In this document: positions 9,467 through 19,256 of the stretch, in pieces
Layout of the letters: every line of letters starts with the position of its first letter
Position numbering within the stretch: the stretch's first letter is position 1
NCBI GenBank assembly: GCA_017858135.1
Contig: JAFMBY010000012.1
Span: 1-40,602, forward strand
Direction: 5' to 3'
Source of the DNA: Porticoccaceae bacterium
GTDB taxonomy: Bacteria > Pseudomonadota > Gammaproteobacteria > Pseudomonadales > Porticoccaceae
DNA length: 40,602 nucleotides
Made by a program: the position numbers and the translations under genes
The notes under the pieces: model-generated
Told to the model about the DNA's origin: nothing
What the model saw: the letters and a program-made list of their open reading frames with translations, nothing else
Database searches by the model: none

Positions 9467-10786
9467 ATGGCCAAGCCGGGTACTATGCCGACAGGCAATG
9501 GGAAGGGACTGGGCGAGCTGTGGGCTCGCCTTCGCTTTTTGTTCATTGCGATTATTATCTATCGCATAGGTACGCACATTCCGGTTCCAGGATTTGATCC
9601 CGATCGTTTAGCGGAACTGTTTACGCAGAACCAGGGCACCTATCTTGGTCTGTTTAATATGTTTTCTGGTGGTGCGCTTGAGAGAATGAGCATTTTGGCT
9701 CTGGGTGTTATGCCCTACATCTCGGCGTCGATCATTATGCAGCTGCTGTCTGCGACAGTTCCTGCATTAGAGCAATTAAAGAAGGAAGGTGACAGCGGTC
9801 GCCGCAAGATTAACCAGTACACGAGATACGGCACTGTGTTGTTGGCTCTGATTCAGGGCACAGCGATGGCCGTCGGCTTCGCTTCGCAGGGCTTGGCTTA
9901 CGAAGTTAACACCATGTTTTATATGGTTGCTATTTCGTCTCTAGTGGCCGGCGCAGTATTTCTTATGTGGTTGGGTGAGCAGATCACTGAGCGCGGTATT
10001 GGTAACGGGATTTCGATGTTGATCTTTGCCGGTATTGTTGCGGGTATACCCGGTGCCATAGGTCAGGCGTTAGAGTCGGCCAGGCAAGGTGATTTGAATT
10101 CGTTGGTCTTGGTGTTTGTGCTATTGATCGCTGTCGCGGTGGTCTACTTTGTAGTATTTATAGAGCGTGGCCAGCGTCGTTTGACGGTTAACTATGCTCA
10201 GCGTCAGGGTCGTCAGGCCTATAATGCTCAGAGCTCGCATCTGCCACTTAAGGTGAATATGGCGGGTGTTATACCGGCTATTTTTGCCAGTAGTTTATTG
10301 TTATTCCCAGCCTCGATAAGCCAGTGGTTTGGGTCTGCAACCAATGCGCCAGATTGGTTACAGGATATTTCGTTATTGATAGGTCCAGGGCAACCACTCT
10401 ATGTGTTGATGTTCTCGGGCTTGATTATTTTCTTCAGCTTCTTTTACACGGCGTTGATGTACAACCCGAGAGAAGTGGCTGACAATTTGAAAAAAGGTGG
10501 TGCTTATCTACCCGGGATACGTCCTGGAGAGCACACTGCAAAATATATCGATAGTGTGACTACACGTTTAACATTGATTGGCGGTATTTATATCACCCTG
10601 ATTTGTTTGATGCCTCAGTTCTTGAATGTGTACTTTAATGTGCCCTTCTACTTAGGTGGTACATCACTATTGATTGCGGTTGTTGTGTCAATGGATTTTA
10701 TGGCTCAAGTGCAGTCACATCTAATGTCGCAGCAGTATGATTCGCTGATGAAAAAGGCCAACCTTAAAAATGTTGGCCGTAAATAA
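9467..10786 (+). CDS. secY: Sec translocon channel subunit SecY
   Basis: 439 aa, inner membrane. Ten transmembrane segments are expected. Visible hallmarks are [26 protein letters not shown], the plug-region [28 protein letters not shown] and the cytosolic loop [23 protein letters not shown] that binds SecA and the ribosome. It forms the export channel with SecE and SecG, which are not in this window. It starts 3 nt after rplO. Confidence 0.98.
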   Translation: MAKPGTMPTGNGKGLGELWARLRFLFIAIIIYRIGTHIPVPGFDPDRLAELFTQNQGTYLGLFNMFSGGALERMSILALGVMPYISASIIMQLLSATVPALEQLKKEGDSGRRKINQYTRYGTVLLALIQGTAMAVGFASQGLAYEVNTMFYMVAISSLVAGAVFLMWLGEQITERGIGNGISMLIFAGIVAGIPGAIGQALESARQGDLNSLVLVFVLLIAVAVVYFVVFIERGQRRLTVNYAQRQGRQAYNAQSSHLPLKVNMAGVIPAIFASSLLLFPASISQWFGSATNAPDWLQDISLLIGPGQPLYVLMFSGLIIFFSFFYTALMYNPREVADNLKKGGAYLPGIRPGEHTAKYIDSVTTRLTLIGGIYITLICLMPQFLNVYFNVPFYLGGTSLLIAVVVSMDFMAQVQSHLMSQQYDSLMKKANLKNVGRK

Positions 10787-10798
10787 AGAGGTGATGTC

Positions 10799-10915
10799 GT
10801 GAAAGTACGTGCATCGGTTAAAAAGATTTGTCGAAATTGTAAAGTTGTCCGCCGCAAAGGTGTGGTTCGTGTTATCTGTAATGTTGAACCGCGTCATAAG
10901 CAGCGTCAGGGATAA
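10799..10915 (+). CDS. rpmJ: 50S ribosomal protein L36 (zinc-ribbon type)
   Basis: A 38-codon gene starting with GTG at 10799 after AAAGAGGTGA. The translation begins [17 protein letters not shown] and ends EPRHKQRQG, colinear with E. coli L36. The C-X2-C, later C and H ligands of the zinc ribbon are all kept. It lies between secY and rpsM as in E. coli, closing the spc operon. Confidence 0.97.
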   Translation: MKVRASVKKICRNCKVVRRKGVVRVICNVEPRHKQRQG

Positions 10916-11024
10916 TCTGGTTGATTTTTGATGGATCTATCGGTATCCTACCGCGCCTTTTCGCAGTGTTACTGCGTGGCTCGTGGGTATTGGTTAAACC
11001 CTTAGTATAAGTGGAGTAATGTGA
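10916..11024 (+). promoter_or_regulatory. Putative S4-binding alpha-operon leader
   Basis: A 109 nt gap upstream of rpsM. It holds hairpins CGGTA-TCC-TACCG (10941-10953), CGCAGT-GTT-ACTGCG (10962-10976) and a weaker GGGT/ACCC pairing (10985-11001), then GGAG (11013-11016) and the rpsM ATG. In E. coli this position holds the alpha-operon pseudoknot (Alpha_RBS) through which S4 represses translation. The position and the stems fit; the pseudoknot itself was not demonstrated. Confidence 0.55.
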
Positions 11025-11381
11025 ATGGCCCGTATTGCCGGTGTCAACATTCCTGATAACAAACATGCAGTGATTTCGCTGACTTACGTGTTTGGTATTG
11101 GTCGCCCTACCGCAAAGAAGATCTGCGCGGATGTGGGTATTGCAGAAGACACAAAGATCGCTGCATTGGACGAGGCGCAACTTGATTTGTTGCGTGCTGC
11201 TGTAGGAACCAACGAAGTTGAGGGTGACCTGCGCAGAGAGAACAGTATGAACATTAAACGTCTGATGGATTTGGGTTGCTATCGCGGCCTGCGCCATCGA
11301 CGGAATTTGCCAGTACGTGGACAGCGTACTAAGACGAATGCACGGACCCGTAAAGGGCCACGTCGTCCCATCAAAAGATAA
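11025..11381 (+). CDS. rpsM: 30S ribosomal protein S13
   Basis: 118 aa, as in E. coli. Begins [21 protein letters not shown]; a helix-two-turn-helix precedes the basic C-terminal tail [21 protein letters not shown] that reaches the P-site tRNA. First gene of the alpha operon and the expected target of S4 translational repression. Confidence 0.98.
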   Translation: MARIAGVNIPDNKHAVISLTYVFGIGRPTAKKICADVGIAEDTKIAALDEAQLDLLRAAVGTNEVEGDLRRENSMNIKRLMDLGCYRGLRHRRNLPVRGQRTKTNARTRKGPRRPIKR

Positions 11382-11393
11382 TTAGGATTCCTA

Positions 11394-11786
11394 ATGGCAA
11401 AAGCAGCAGCTAAAACGGCCCGTAAAAAGGTTAAGAAGACAGTAATAGATGGTGTTGCCCACATCTATGCTTCTTTCAACAATACCATTGTTACGATCAC
11501 TGATCGCCAGGGAAATACGCTTTCCTGGGCTACGTCAGGTGGGTCTGGCTTCCGTGGCTCTCGTAAGAGCACGCCCTTTGCTGCGCAGGTTGCAGCTGAG
11601 CGCGCCGGCGAGGCAGCAAAGGATTACGGTTTGAAAAACCTCGATGTTCAAGTGAAGGGTCCTGGCCCCGGTCGCGAGTCTGCGGTTCGTGCACTGAACA
11701 ATGCCGGTTATAAAATCACCAATATTACGGATGTGACGCCTGTGCCACACAATGGCTGTCGTCCACCCAAAAAGCGTCGCGTGTAA
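11394..11786 (+). CDS. rpsK: 30S ribosomal protein S11
   Basis: 130 aa. [20 protein letters not shown]-like core and the C-terminal [18 protein letters not shown] are diagnostic. S11 lies on the 30S platform near the E-site mRNA. The gap to rpsM is 12 nt. Confidence 0.98.
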   Translation: MAKAAAKTARKKVKKTVIDGVAHIYASFNNTIVTITDRQGNTLSWATSGGSGFRGSRKSTPFAAQVAAERAGEAAKDYGLKNLDVQVKGPGPGRESAVRALNNAGYKITNITDVTPVPHNGCRPPKKRRV

Positions 11787-11798
11787 GAGAGACAGAGA

Positions 11799-12419
11799 AT
11801 GGCTAGATATCTTGGACCAACTTGTAAATTATCACGCCGTGAGGGAACTGACTTGTTCCTCAAGAGTGGCGTACGCCCGCTGGAATCAAAGTGTCGAGCA
11901 GATAGCGCACCAGGCCAGCATGGTCAGCGTCGCGGTCGTCTGTCTGATTACGGTGTTCAGCTGCGTGAGAAACAAAAAGTACGCCGTATTTACGGCGTAC
12001 TAGAAAAGCAGTTCCGCAACTATTACAAAGATGCTGCGCGTCAAAAGGGCAATACAGGCGAAAATCTGTTGACCCTGTTAGAGCGCCGTCTCGACAATGT
12101 TGTCTACCGTATGGGCTTTGGCGCAACTCGCGCTGAATCTCGTCAACTGGTTGCCCACAATTCGATTTTGGTTAACGGCCAGAAGGTCAATATCCCTTCA
12201 TTCAAGGTTCAGGAAGGTGATGTTGTTGGTCTGCGTGAGAAATCTAAGAAGCAGTTGCGCGTTCAGACTGCCATGCAGCTAGCGGCACAACGTGGTGAAG
12301 TTGAATGGATGCAGGTCGATAATAACAAGATGGAAGGCACGTTTACGCGCAATCCGGATCGTTCTGATTTACCGGCCGAGATCAACGAAAACTTGATCGT
12401 CGAACTATACTCGAAGTAA
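11799..12419 (+). CDS. rpsD: 30S ribosomal protein S4
   Basis: 206 aa, as in E. coli. [24 protein letters not shown] starts the helical domain; an S4 RNA-binding domain follows at residues about 95-155 ([27 protein letters not shown] split). S4 is a primary 16S binder and, in E. coli, the autogenous repressor of this operon. Confidence 0.98.
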   Translation: MARYLGPTCKLSRREGTDLFLKSGVRPLESKCRADSAPGQHGQRRGRLSDYGVQLREKQKVRRIYGVLEKQFRNYYKDAARQKGNTGENLLTLLERRLDNVVYRMGFGATRAESRQLVAHNSILVNGQKVNIPSFKVQEGDVVGLREKSKKQLRVQTAMQLAAQRGEVEWMQVDNNKMEGTFTRNPDRSDLPAEINENLIVELYSK

Positions 12420-12444
12420 TTTTTGAGACCACACGGGTAAAAAT

Positions 12445-13440
12445 ATGCAAAATTCTGCCAACGAATTTCTTACACCACGCAATATTGATGTAACGTCTTA
12501 CAGTGCCACACATGCCAAGGTTGTGCTGGAGCCGCTAGAGCGCGGATTCGGGCACACGCTGGGTAACGCTCTGCGTCGTATCCTGCTCTCTTCGATGTCT
12601 GGCTGCGCCATTGTCGAAGTTGAGATTGAGGGTGTAGAGCACGATTACAGTGCGATTGAGGGGGTCCATGAAGATGTCATGGAAATCCTGCTCAACCTCA
12701 AGGGCGTTGCAATGGTCATGGAAGGTCGTGATGAGACCACCCTGTCACTCAGCGTTAAAGGTCCTGGTGTTGTTACCGCCGGCGATATTGAAGTTGATAG
12801 CCACGTAGAAATTATCAATCCTGAGCATGTGATTGCGACGATCTCTGGCAAAGCAAACTTGAATATGCAGCTTAGAGTTGAGCGCGGCCGCGGCTATCAG
12901 CCATCGGACTCTCGCATTAGCGATGAAGAGAACCGAACGATTGGGCGCCTGCAAATTGACGCCTCATTCAGCCCGATTCACAAAGTGTCTTACAGCGTTG
13001 AGAATGCCCGAGTTGAGAACCGTACGGATCTCGATAAGTTGATTCTCGAGCTTGAGACCAATGGTACGATCGACCCTGAAGAGTCGATTCGTCGCGCAGC
13101 GACTATTCTGCAGCAGCAGATGGCCGTATTTGTGAATCTCGAAGGTGAAACGGCTGCCGAGCCAGAAGAAAAAGAAGAAGAGATTGATCCAATCCTTCTG
13201 CGTCCGGTCGACGATCTTGAGTTGACTGTACGTTCTGCGAACTGTCTCAAGGCAGAGAGCATTTATTATATTGGCGATCTGATTCAGCGCACAGAAGTTG
13301 AGCTGTTGAAGACACCAAACCTGGGCAAGAAGTCGCTGACTGAAATTAAAGATGTCTTGGCTTCACGTGGTCTTTCTCTTGGCATGCGTCTTGAGAACTG
13401 GCCGCCAGCTAGTTTAAAAAGTGAACGCGAACTCGTTTAA
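12445..13440 (+). CDS. rpoA: RNA polymerase alpha subunit
   Basis: 331 aa (E. coli 329). The N-terminal dimerisation domain includes [23 protein letters not shown]. An acidic linker (EEKEEEIDP, near residue 240) joins it to the C-terminal domain, which carries the RSANCLK stretch that contacts UP-element DNA and activators, and [14 protein letters not shown]. It lies between rpsD and rplQ as in most proteobacteria. Confidence 0.98.
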   Translation: MQNSANEFLTPRNIDVTSYSATHAKVVLEPLERGFGHTLGNALRRILLSSMSGCAIVEVEIEGVEHDYSAIEGVHEDVMEILLNLKGVAMVMEGRDETTLSLSVKGPGVVTAGDIEVDSHVEIINPEHVIATISGKANLNMQLRVERGRGYQPSDSRISDEENRTIGRLQIDASFSPIHKVSYSVENARVENRTDLDKLILELETNGTIDPEESIRRAATILQQQMAVFVNLEGETAAEPEEKEEEIDPILLRPVDDLELTVRSANCLKAESIYYIGDLIQRTEVELLKTPNLGKKSLTEIKDVLASRGLSLGMRLENWPPASLKSERELV

Positions 13441-13520
13441 TCATTGCCTTTTTGATCTGGCTGTTAAATAAGTTTGAGAGATATCATTGCTGAGAAAGCA
13501 ACGAACTAAGGAATAAGACC

Positions 13521-13919
13521 ATGCGTCATCGCTACAGTGGCCGCAAACTGAACAAAACCGGCTCTCACAAAAGAGCTATGTTCCGCAATATGACAGCCTC
13601 TCTGGTTGAGCACGAGCTGATTAAAACCACTCTGCCCAAGGCCAAAGAGCTACGCCGTTTTGCCGAGCCTTTTATCACTCTGGCTAAAGAAGATAGCGTA
13701 GCTAATCGTCGTCTGGCTTTTGACCGTCTGCGTAACAAAGCGACTGTCGGCAAGCTGTTCTCCGACCTCGGTCCGCGCTTCCTTGAGCGTCCCGGTGGTT
13801 ATGTGCGTATCCTAAAGTGCGGCAACCGTTCCGGTGACAACGCACCTATGGCCTACGTTGAGTTGGTAGACCGTGCAGCGAACGATATGGCTGACGTTGC
13901 AGAGACAACTGGCGAGTAA
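13521..13919 (+). CDS. rplQ: 50S ribosomal protein L17
   Basis: 132 aa. Starts [20 protein letters not shown], followed by the conserved [23 protein letters not shown] core (residues about 29-51). L17 sits near the tunnel exit. Last gene of the operon; a terminator follows 18 nt after the stop. Confidence 0.98.
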   Translation: MRHRYSGRKLNKTGSHKRAMFRNMTASLVEHELIKTTLPKAKELRRFAEPFITLAKEDSVANRRLAFDRLRNKATVGKLFSDLGPRFLERPGGYVRILKCGNRSGDNAPMAYVELVDRAANDMADVAETTGE

Positions 13920-13937
13920 GTTGTTTTTGGAACAATT

Positions 13938-13966
13938 AAAAAACCGGACAGTGTCCGGTTTTTTTT
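13938..13966 (+). terminator. Rho-independent terminator of the alpha operon
   Basis: CCGGAC (13944-13949), an AGT loop and GTCCGG (13953-13958), flanked by an A-run on the left and eight T on the right. Because both flanks are homopolymeric it could also serve the convergent peptidase gene on the minus strand. Confidence 0.93.
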
Positions 13967-14085
13967 CGTCCCGAATAAGTTCGAGAAGAGGCTTTTGTTT
14001 TTGGTCTTAATGTTTGGCAATGTTCCCTGGGCATGAGCTTCAGTGGCTAGCGCCGCCAGCCACCTCAATCAGTCATTGACCACAG

Positions 14086-16137
14086 CTACCAAATTTTGAC
14101 TCGCTGATCCTCTGGAAGGAATAAGCCATCGCCTGCCTGCACATCGTAGGTTCTATAGAAGTCAGGCATATTGGGGAAGACGCCATTGATGCGATAGACA
14201 TCTGGAGAGTGTGGGTCGGTCTTAACAATGATCTCGAGAATTTGATCGCGCCACTTGATGCGGCTTGATTGGGCGTTGCCGAGGAAAAAGCGCTGTTCCC
14301 CAGTGAAGCCGTCGATGACCGGTGACGTCTTACCGTTAAGGGACATACGGTAAGCCTGCAGGGCAATGGCGGTGCCGCCGAGATCACCGATATTTTCACC
14401 CAATGTCAGCTCGCCATTGACGAACAAGCCAGGTAGCGCCTCGAACTTGCTGAACTGCTCGACTAGCCCCTTGGTGCGTTTCTCAAACTGTTCGCGGTCT
14501 TGATCAGTCCACCAGCTCTTGAGGTTCCCATCGCCATCGTACTTGCTGCCCTGATCATCAAAGCCGTGACCAATCTCATGCCCAATCGTGGTGCCAATGG
14601 TGCCGTAGTTATAGGCATCCTCGGCTTCGGGGATAAAGTTCGGTGGTTGTAGGTAAGCGGCAGGGAAAACGATCTCGTTCATCCCGGGGTTGTAGTATGC
14701 ATTGACCTCCTGAGGTGCCATAAACCACTCACCGCGATCGATCGGTGCACCCAGTTTGGCCATATTCTCATTGTGTCCAAAGATTCGCGAGCGTTTGATG
14801 TTACCAACCAGGTCATCAGCTTTGATAGTCAACGCTGAATAGTCCCTCCAGGTATCGGGATAGCCAATTTTTGGGGTGAACTTGGAGAGCTTAATCAGTG
14901 ATTGCTGCTTAGTTTCGTCACTCATCCAGTCGAGGTTTTTGATTGATTCAGCGTAAGCGGCGATCAAATTATCCACCATGGTAACCATGCGGGCTTTCGA
15001 TTCGGCTGAAAAGTGCTTGGCGACGTACAGCTGTCCGAGAAGCTCACCAAGGTTGCCATTGATCGAACTAACCGCCTTACGCCATCTGGCTTGTTGTTCC
15101 TGACGGCCATAGAGGAACTTAGAATAGAAGCCAAAGCCGGTATCGACAAACTCCTTGGGTAGGTAACTGGCATAGCTAGCGAGCACGTTGGCGCGCAGAT
15201 AATCTTTCCACGCCTCCAGCTCAATTTCTCGGAAAAGAGTATTCAGCGCTTTAAAATAACTTGGTTGCCCAACGAGCACAAAGTCGGGGGTCTCTATACC
15301 AATACCTACCATATAATCTGTTATATTCAGGTTCGATAGCAATGCATGAAACTCCTCGCCTGAGAGCTTGTTATAGCGTTTATCGGCATCGCGATTGTCA
15401 ACCTTGTCCCATTGATTAGCCGCCAGTTTCGACTCAAGATCAAAGATACGCTGTGCTCCCGCGCTGGGCTCAGCATGTCCTGCCAGACCTAGAATGTCAC
15501 CAAGGTACTGCTGGTACCGAGCAATTATTTCTTGCCCGCGCTCAGAACTGTCGGTGTAGTAATCTCGGTCGGGCAGACCCAGCCCTGACTCGAAAAAGTG
15601 CAATATATAGTTGGTTGCCTGTTTGTCATCTTGACCGACATAGAGATTAAACGGGCCATCGATACCATCAGGATTGACCTTGCCGAAAAAGCTAGCCACC
15701 TCATCATGACTGCTCAGTTGGTCAATCGCTTGAAGATAGTCAGCAATCGGTGTGATACCTAGAGCTTCAACTTTTTGCTCGTCCAAAAAGGCCTTGTAGT
15801 AATCACCAATTTTAGTTTTAGCAGGATCGTTGCCGGCATTGGTGGATGCGTCCTCAACAATCACGCGAGATTGTTCCAGGCTCTCTTTACGCAATGTCAT
15901 ATAGCTGCCCCAGCCCACTTCATCAGCTGGAATTTCAGTACTATCCAACCATTTTCCGTTGGCATAGCGATAGTAATCATCCTGCGGGCGCACGGAGGTA
16001 TCCATCCCTAGAGTGTCTATACCGGACAGCATAGGTTCTGCTGGCACTGGTTTTTCAGCGCAGCCGCTGAGTAAAATAAGTCCGATAAAGGAGAGCGTCA
16101 TTGTTTTCATAGAGAGTCGTGTCATCTGTGGCCTCAT
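14086..16137 (-). CDS. M13-family zinc metallopeptidase, lipoprotein
   Basis: 683 aa. A neprilysin/PepO-type oligopeptidase. The zinc motif HEIGH is at residues 520-524 and the third ligand Glu581 is in GENIGDLGG. The preceding NAYYNPGMNEIVFPAAYLQPP is the substrate-binding region. The N-terminus has a short hydrophobic helix and a lipobox (LLSGC), so the enzyme is probably membrane-anchored in the envelope. The start may be the later MTRLSMKTM or MKTM; all keep the signal. It probably cleaves short peptides in the periplasm. It is convergent with rplQ and downstream of apaH, from which it is separated by 141 nt. Confidence 0.93.
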   Translation of the reverse strand: MRPQMTRLSMKTMTLSFIGLILLSGCAEKPVPAEPMLSGIDTLGMDTSVRPQDDYYRYANGKWLDSTEIPADEVGWGSYMTLRKESLEQSRVIVEDASTNAGNDPAKTKIGDYYKAFLDEQKVEALGITPIADYLQAIDQLSSHDEVASFFGKVNPDGIDGPFNLYVGQDDKQATNYILHFFESGLGLPDRDYYTDSSERGQEIIARYQQYLGDILGLAGHAEPSAGAQRIFDLESKLAANQWDKVDNRDADKRYNKLSGEEFHALLSNLNITDYMVGIGIETPDFVLVGQPSYFKALNTLFREIELEAWKDYLRANVLASYASYLPKEFVDTGFGFYSKFLYGRQEQQARWRKAVSSINGNLGELLGQLYVAKHFSAESKARMVTMVDNLIAAYAESIKNLDWMSDETKQQSLIKLSKFTPKIGYPDTWRDYSALTIKADDLVGNIKRSRIFGHNENMAKLGAPIDRGEWFMAPQEVNAYYNPGMNEIVFPAAYLQPPNFIPEAEDAYNYGTIGTTIGHEIGHGFDDQGSKYDGDGNLKSWWTDQDREQFEKRTKGLVEQFSKFEALPGLFVNGELTLGENIGDLGGTAIALQAYRMSLNGKTSPVIDGFTGEQRFFLGNAQSSRIKWRDQILEIIVKTDPHSPDVYRINGVFPNMPDFYRTYDVQAGDGLFLPEDQRVKIW

Positions 16138-16278
16138 CGATTAATCAGGGTTCAGTTGCCTCTGCAGGCTAAGCTGCAATGGTATCTAATTTACTTCCTA
16201 ATACCTAACGTTTAGGAATGCGGATACCGCAAGGTATGTAGCGAATGACACTCTCAGGCAAGCGTCATAGTGTTTTAA
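16138..16278 (-). other. Gap between apaH and the M13 peptidase gene
   Basis: No ORF is supported. It contains a hairpin ATACC-GCAA-GGTAT (16224-16237) and a near-palindrome CCTAA-N3-TTAGG (16204-16216). Either could be part of an operator or an apaH 3' end. There is no T-run, so it is not called a terminator. A promoter for the peptidase gene is expected here but no convincing -35/-10 pair was found. Confidence 0.3.
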
Positions 16279-17094
16279 TTAGAGAGCAGTTTGATCAATA
16301 TAGTCGGCGCTGCTTAGATTCATCAAACGCAGTGCGCCGCCCCACACGCAACCGGTATCGAGCGGGAAAAGATTGGCGCCAATGTTTTTTCCTTCAAGGG
16401 CGGCCCAGTGACCAAAGATTATCTTGTTGTCTTTCGTCTGTCTTGAGCGATGGCTAAACCAGGCCGCGTACTCGGCTGGCAACTCTGGTGGGCGATGCTG
16501 CGGCGCAGTTTTTGCAGCCAAGTCCAACTGACCTGATGCCGTACAATAGCGCATGCGGGTCAGATAATTAGTGATTAGGCGCCAGCGGTCGGTGCCTGCA
16601 AGAGCGTTGTTCCAGCTATCGGGTTGATTGCCATACATGGCGTTAAAATAACTCTCAGCCAGGTCCGACTTGAGCACGTTCTCGACCTCCGCCGCCATGG
16701 TTTGCGCGGTGGCAATAGTCCAGTTGGGCGGTATGCCGGCATGGACGATCGTATAGTCATCAATGCTGAGCAGTAATGGTTGTCGCTGCAGCCAAGAAAG
16801 CAGTTCGTCGCGATCATCAGCCTGCAGAATGTCATTCAGCGTATCTTTATTTGTTGGCTTTCTAACCCCATGAGCGACCGCCAAAAGATGTAGGTCGTGA
16901 TTGCCGAGAACAGTGAGAAATGACTCGCCTAGACCTTTGCAAAAGCGCAGCGTCTCGAGAGACTGAGGGCCTCGGTTGACCAGATCGCCAGTGGCAATCA
17001 GGCGATCTGTCGTGGCATCAAAGTCAACCTTTTCCAAAAGCTTGAGCAGTGGATCTAGGCAGCCCTGAATATCGCCAACCACATAATCAGTCAT
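16279..17094 (-). CDS. apaH: Bis(5'-nucleosyl)-tetraphosphatase, symmetrical
   Basis: 271 aa. A calcineurin-like phosphoesterase that splits Ap4A into two ADP. The three metal motifs are GDIQG (residues 7-11), GDLVNRGP and GNHDLHLL. Gln replaces the more common His in the first motif; from memory this variant also occurs in Pseudomonas ApaH. The ATG directly abuts the apaG stop. Last gene of the lptD operon. Confidence 0.96.
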   Translation of the reverse strand: MTDYVVGDIQGCLDPLLKLLEKVDFDATTDRLIATGDLVNRGPQSLETLRFCKGLGESFLTVLGNHDLHLLAVAHGVRKPTNKDTLNDILQADDRDELLSWLQRQPLLLSIDDYTIVHAGIPPNWTIATAQTMAAEVENVLKSDLAESYFNAMYGNQPDSWNNALAGTDRWRLITNYLTRMRYCTASGQLDLAAKTAPQHRPPELPAEYAAWFSHRSRQTKDNKIIFGHWAALEGKNIGANLFPLDTGCVWGGALRLMNLSSADYIDQTAL

Positions 17095-17469
17095 CTAGTT
17101 AACTGCGTGAGGCGTGGAGAGCAGGAAGGGTTTAATTGGCGCCTCAAACTCCAGGCCTTGCTCATTCAGCATTTTGTAGCAGCCATGCATGGTGCCAATG
17201 GGTGTCTCCAGTACTATGCCGCTGCTGTATTGGTAGGACTCGCCAGCGGAAATAACCGGTTGTTCACCGACCACACCGATACCGCGTACTTCCTGTTTGG
17301 ATTCGTTGGCATCAGTGATAACCCAGTGACGTCCAAGCAGTTTTGTCGGCGCGTTGCTCTGATTATGGATGGTTATATGATAGGCAAAGGCAAATCGATC
17401 CTGATCAGGTTTTGACTGTTGGCTCAGATACTCAGTTTTAACACTCACTGTGATGTGCTCGGCGGTCAT
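17095..17469 (-). CDS. apaG: ApaG domain protein
   Basis: 124 aa (E. coli 125). The family signature is HWVITDANESKQEVRGIGVVGEQPV with GESYQYSSG and a following MHGCYKM. It has an FnIII-like beta fold; the biochemical role is not settled (it is linked to Co/Mg resistance in Salmonella). It overlaps rsmA by 4 bases. Confidence 0.96.
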   Translation of the reverse strand: MTAEHITVSVKTEYLSQQSKPDQDRFAFAYHITIHNQSNAPTKLLGRHWVITDANESKQEVRGIGVVGEQPVISAGESYQYSSGIVLETPIGTMHGCYKMLNEQGLEFEAPIKPFLLSTPHAVN

Positions 17470-18266
17470 GTTTTGCTCTTTATACTCTGACTAATATGAT
17501 TGGATAGCGCGACAAACTCACTCACCGAGAGCTGCTCAGCGCGGCGCGATAAGTCTATTTCCGGCTCTGCATCGACAAGGTGTTCAGCATAAGGGCGCAG
17601 ACAGTTACGCAGTGTCTTGCGGCGTTGCTGAAAGCTGTGGCTGACGAGTTGGCTTAGCAGTTCTTCATTGTCTGCGGTGCTCGGCTTGCTGCGGTGGGGT
17701 TTTAATCTGACTATCGCAGATTGCACTTTGGGAGCAGGTCGAAACGCCGATGGCGGCACAGGAATTAGCGGCATCACGCGGCAGTGATACTGCACCATGA
17801 CCGACAGGCGGCCGTAGGTTTTGTTGCCAGGCACAGCACCGAGACGATCGACCACCTCGCGCTGCAGCATAAAGTGCATATCTTTAATCAGCGTACGATT
17901 CTTTAATAGATGAAAGAGTATTGGAGTCGAGATATTGTAGGGTAAATTACCCACAAGTCGCATCTGCCGCCCGTCATAAAACTGGGCGAAGTCAGTTTTG
18001 AGAGCGTCGCCACTAAATATACTAAAGTCGGGATAATCGGCAAATTTCTCAGTGAGAAAGCTCACCAAGTCGCGATCCAGCTCAACCACTTTCATCGACG
18101 GGCAGCGCTCAATTAAATGTTCGGTGAGAGCGGCGGTGCCAGGGCCGATTTCGATCAGATTGTCATCCGCCTTGGGCCCAATCGCGGCAATAATCTGGCT
18201 AATAATATGCTGATCGACGAGAAAGTTTTGACCGAAACGTTTTCTAGCCTGATGTTGAATAGTCAT
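17466..18266 (-). CDS. rsmA: 16S rRNA dimethyladenosine transferase
   Basis: 266 aa. Dimethylates the two adjacent adenines in 16S helix 45 (A1518/A1519 in E. coli). Visible motifs are RKRFGQNFLVD, the SAM loop IEIGPGTAALTEHL and the catalytic NLPYNIST. Formerly ksgA; its loss gives kasugamycin resistance. It is 3 nt after pdxA and translationally coupled to apaG. Confidence 0.97.
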   Translation of the reverse strand: MTIQHQARKRFGQNFLVDQHIISQIIAAIGPKADDNLIEIGPGTAALTEHLIERCPSMKVVELDRDLVSFLTEKFADYPDFSIFSGDALKTDFAQFYDGRQMRLVGNLPYNISTPILFHLLKNRTLIKDMHFMLQREVVDRLGAVPGNKTYGRLSVMVQYHCRVMPLIPVPPSAFRPAPKVQSAIVRLKPHRSKPSTADNEELLSQLVSHSFQQRRKTLRNCLRPYAEHLVDAEPEIDLSRRAEQLSVSEFVALSNHISQSIKSKT

Positions 18267-18269
18267 TAT

Positions 18270-19256
18270 TTAACCGCGTAGGGTTTGATGGGTCGCCATA
18301 TCGACGGCGACTTGAATAGCTGTGTGGAGACTGCCCTGATCAGCGCTACCACTTCCGGCAAGATCCAGTGCTGTGCCATGATCCACCGAGGTGCGAATAA
18401 TCGGCAGGCCCAGTGTGATATTGGCGGCACGCCCAAAGCCTTGATATTTGAGTACGGGTAAGCCCTGATCATGATACATAGCCAACACTGCATCGGCATT
18501 ATCCAGATACTTGGGAGTAAACAGTGTATCCGCGGGCAGTGGCCCAATCAGGTTGATATCTTGCTGGCGAAACTGTTCCAGCACTGGCTCGATCACATCT
18601 ATTTCTTCACGCCCCAAATGGCCATTTTCGCCAGCATGAGGGTTTAGGCCACAGACCAAAATCGCCGGGTCGATGATGCCAAATTTGTTTTTAAGGTCGC
18701 CGATTAAAATCTCAATGACTTGGCGCAGAGATGACTGGGTAATGCTCTCGGCTACATCTCGCAGCGGCAGGTGGGTGGTCGCCAGAGCAACCCGCAACTC
18801 ATTGGTTGCCAGCATCATTACCACTATGGGCGTAGAGGTCTTGTCTGCGAGATATTCGGTGTGGCCGGAAAAGGCGAAGCCGGCATCATTGATAATCGAC
18901 TTCTGCACTGGGCCGGTAACCATCGCCTGACAGTAGTTTGTTTTACAGGCGTCTATAGCTGCATCCAGGCAAGCCAGTACATAGGGGGCGTTGGCTTTAT
19001 TGAGCTGGCCGGGAATGGTTGGCTGTGCCAGGGCGACGGGAACAATTGCCAGTTCACCTGGAGCCAGTGGCAGTGCTGTTGCACCGGGCTCGCGCAGCGT
19101 CAGATTTAATCCAAGCTGTGCTGCGCGCTGTTGCATTAGCTGTGGATCAGCATAGGCAATCAGCTCATGGTCACAGCCTTTCTGCACTAGGCTGATTAAT
19201 ATATCGGGGCCAACGCCGGAGGGTTCTCCCGGCGTCAGCGCCAAACGCAGGGTCAT
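18270..19256 (-). CDS. pdxA: 4-hydroxythreonine-4-phosphate dehydrogenase
   Basis: 328 aa. NAD-dependent oxidation step of the DXP-dependent pyridoxal 5'-phosphate pathway. [11 protein letters not shown] at the N-terminus, [26 protein letters not shown] and the ADTLF segment are the family signatures; the histidines bind the metal. It overlaps surA by 4 bases, as in the E. coli surA-pdxA-ksgA operon. Confidence 0.97.
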   Translation of the reverse strand: MTLRLALTPGEPSGVGPDILISLVQKGCDHELIAYADPQLMQQRAAQLGLNLTLREPGATALPLAPGELAIVPVALAQPTIPGQLNKANAPYVLACLDAAIDACKTNYCQAMVTGPVQKSIINDAGFAFSGHTEYLADKTSTPIVVMMLATNELRVALATTHLPLRDVAESITQSSLRQVIEILIGDLKNKFGIIDPAILVCGLNPHAGENGHLGREEIDVIEPVLEQFRQQDINLIGPLPADTLFTPKYLDNADAVLAMYHDQGLPVLKYQGFGRAANITLGLPIIRTSVDHGTALDLAGSGSADQGSLHTAIQVAVDMATHQTLRG

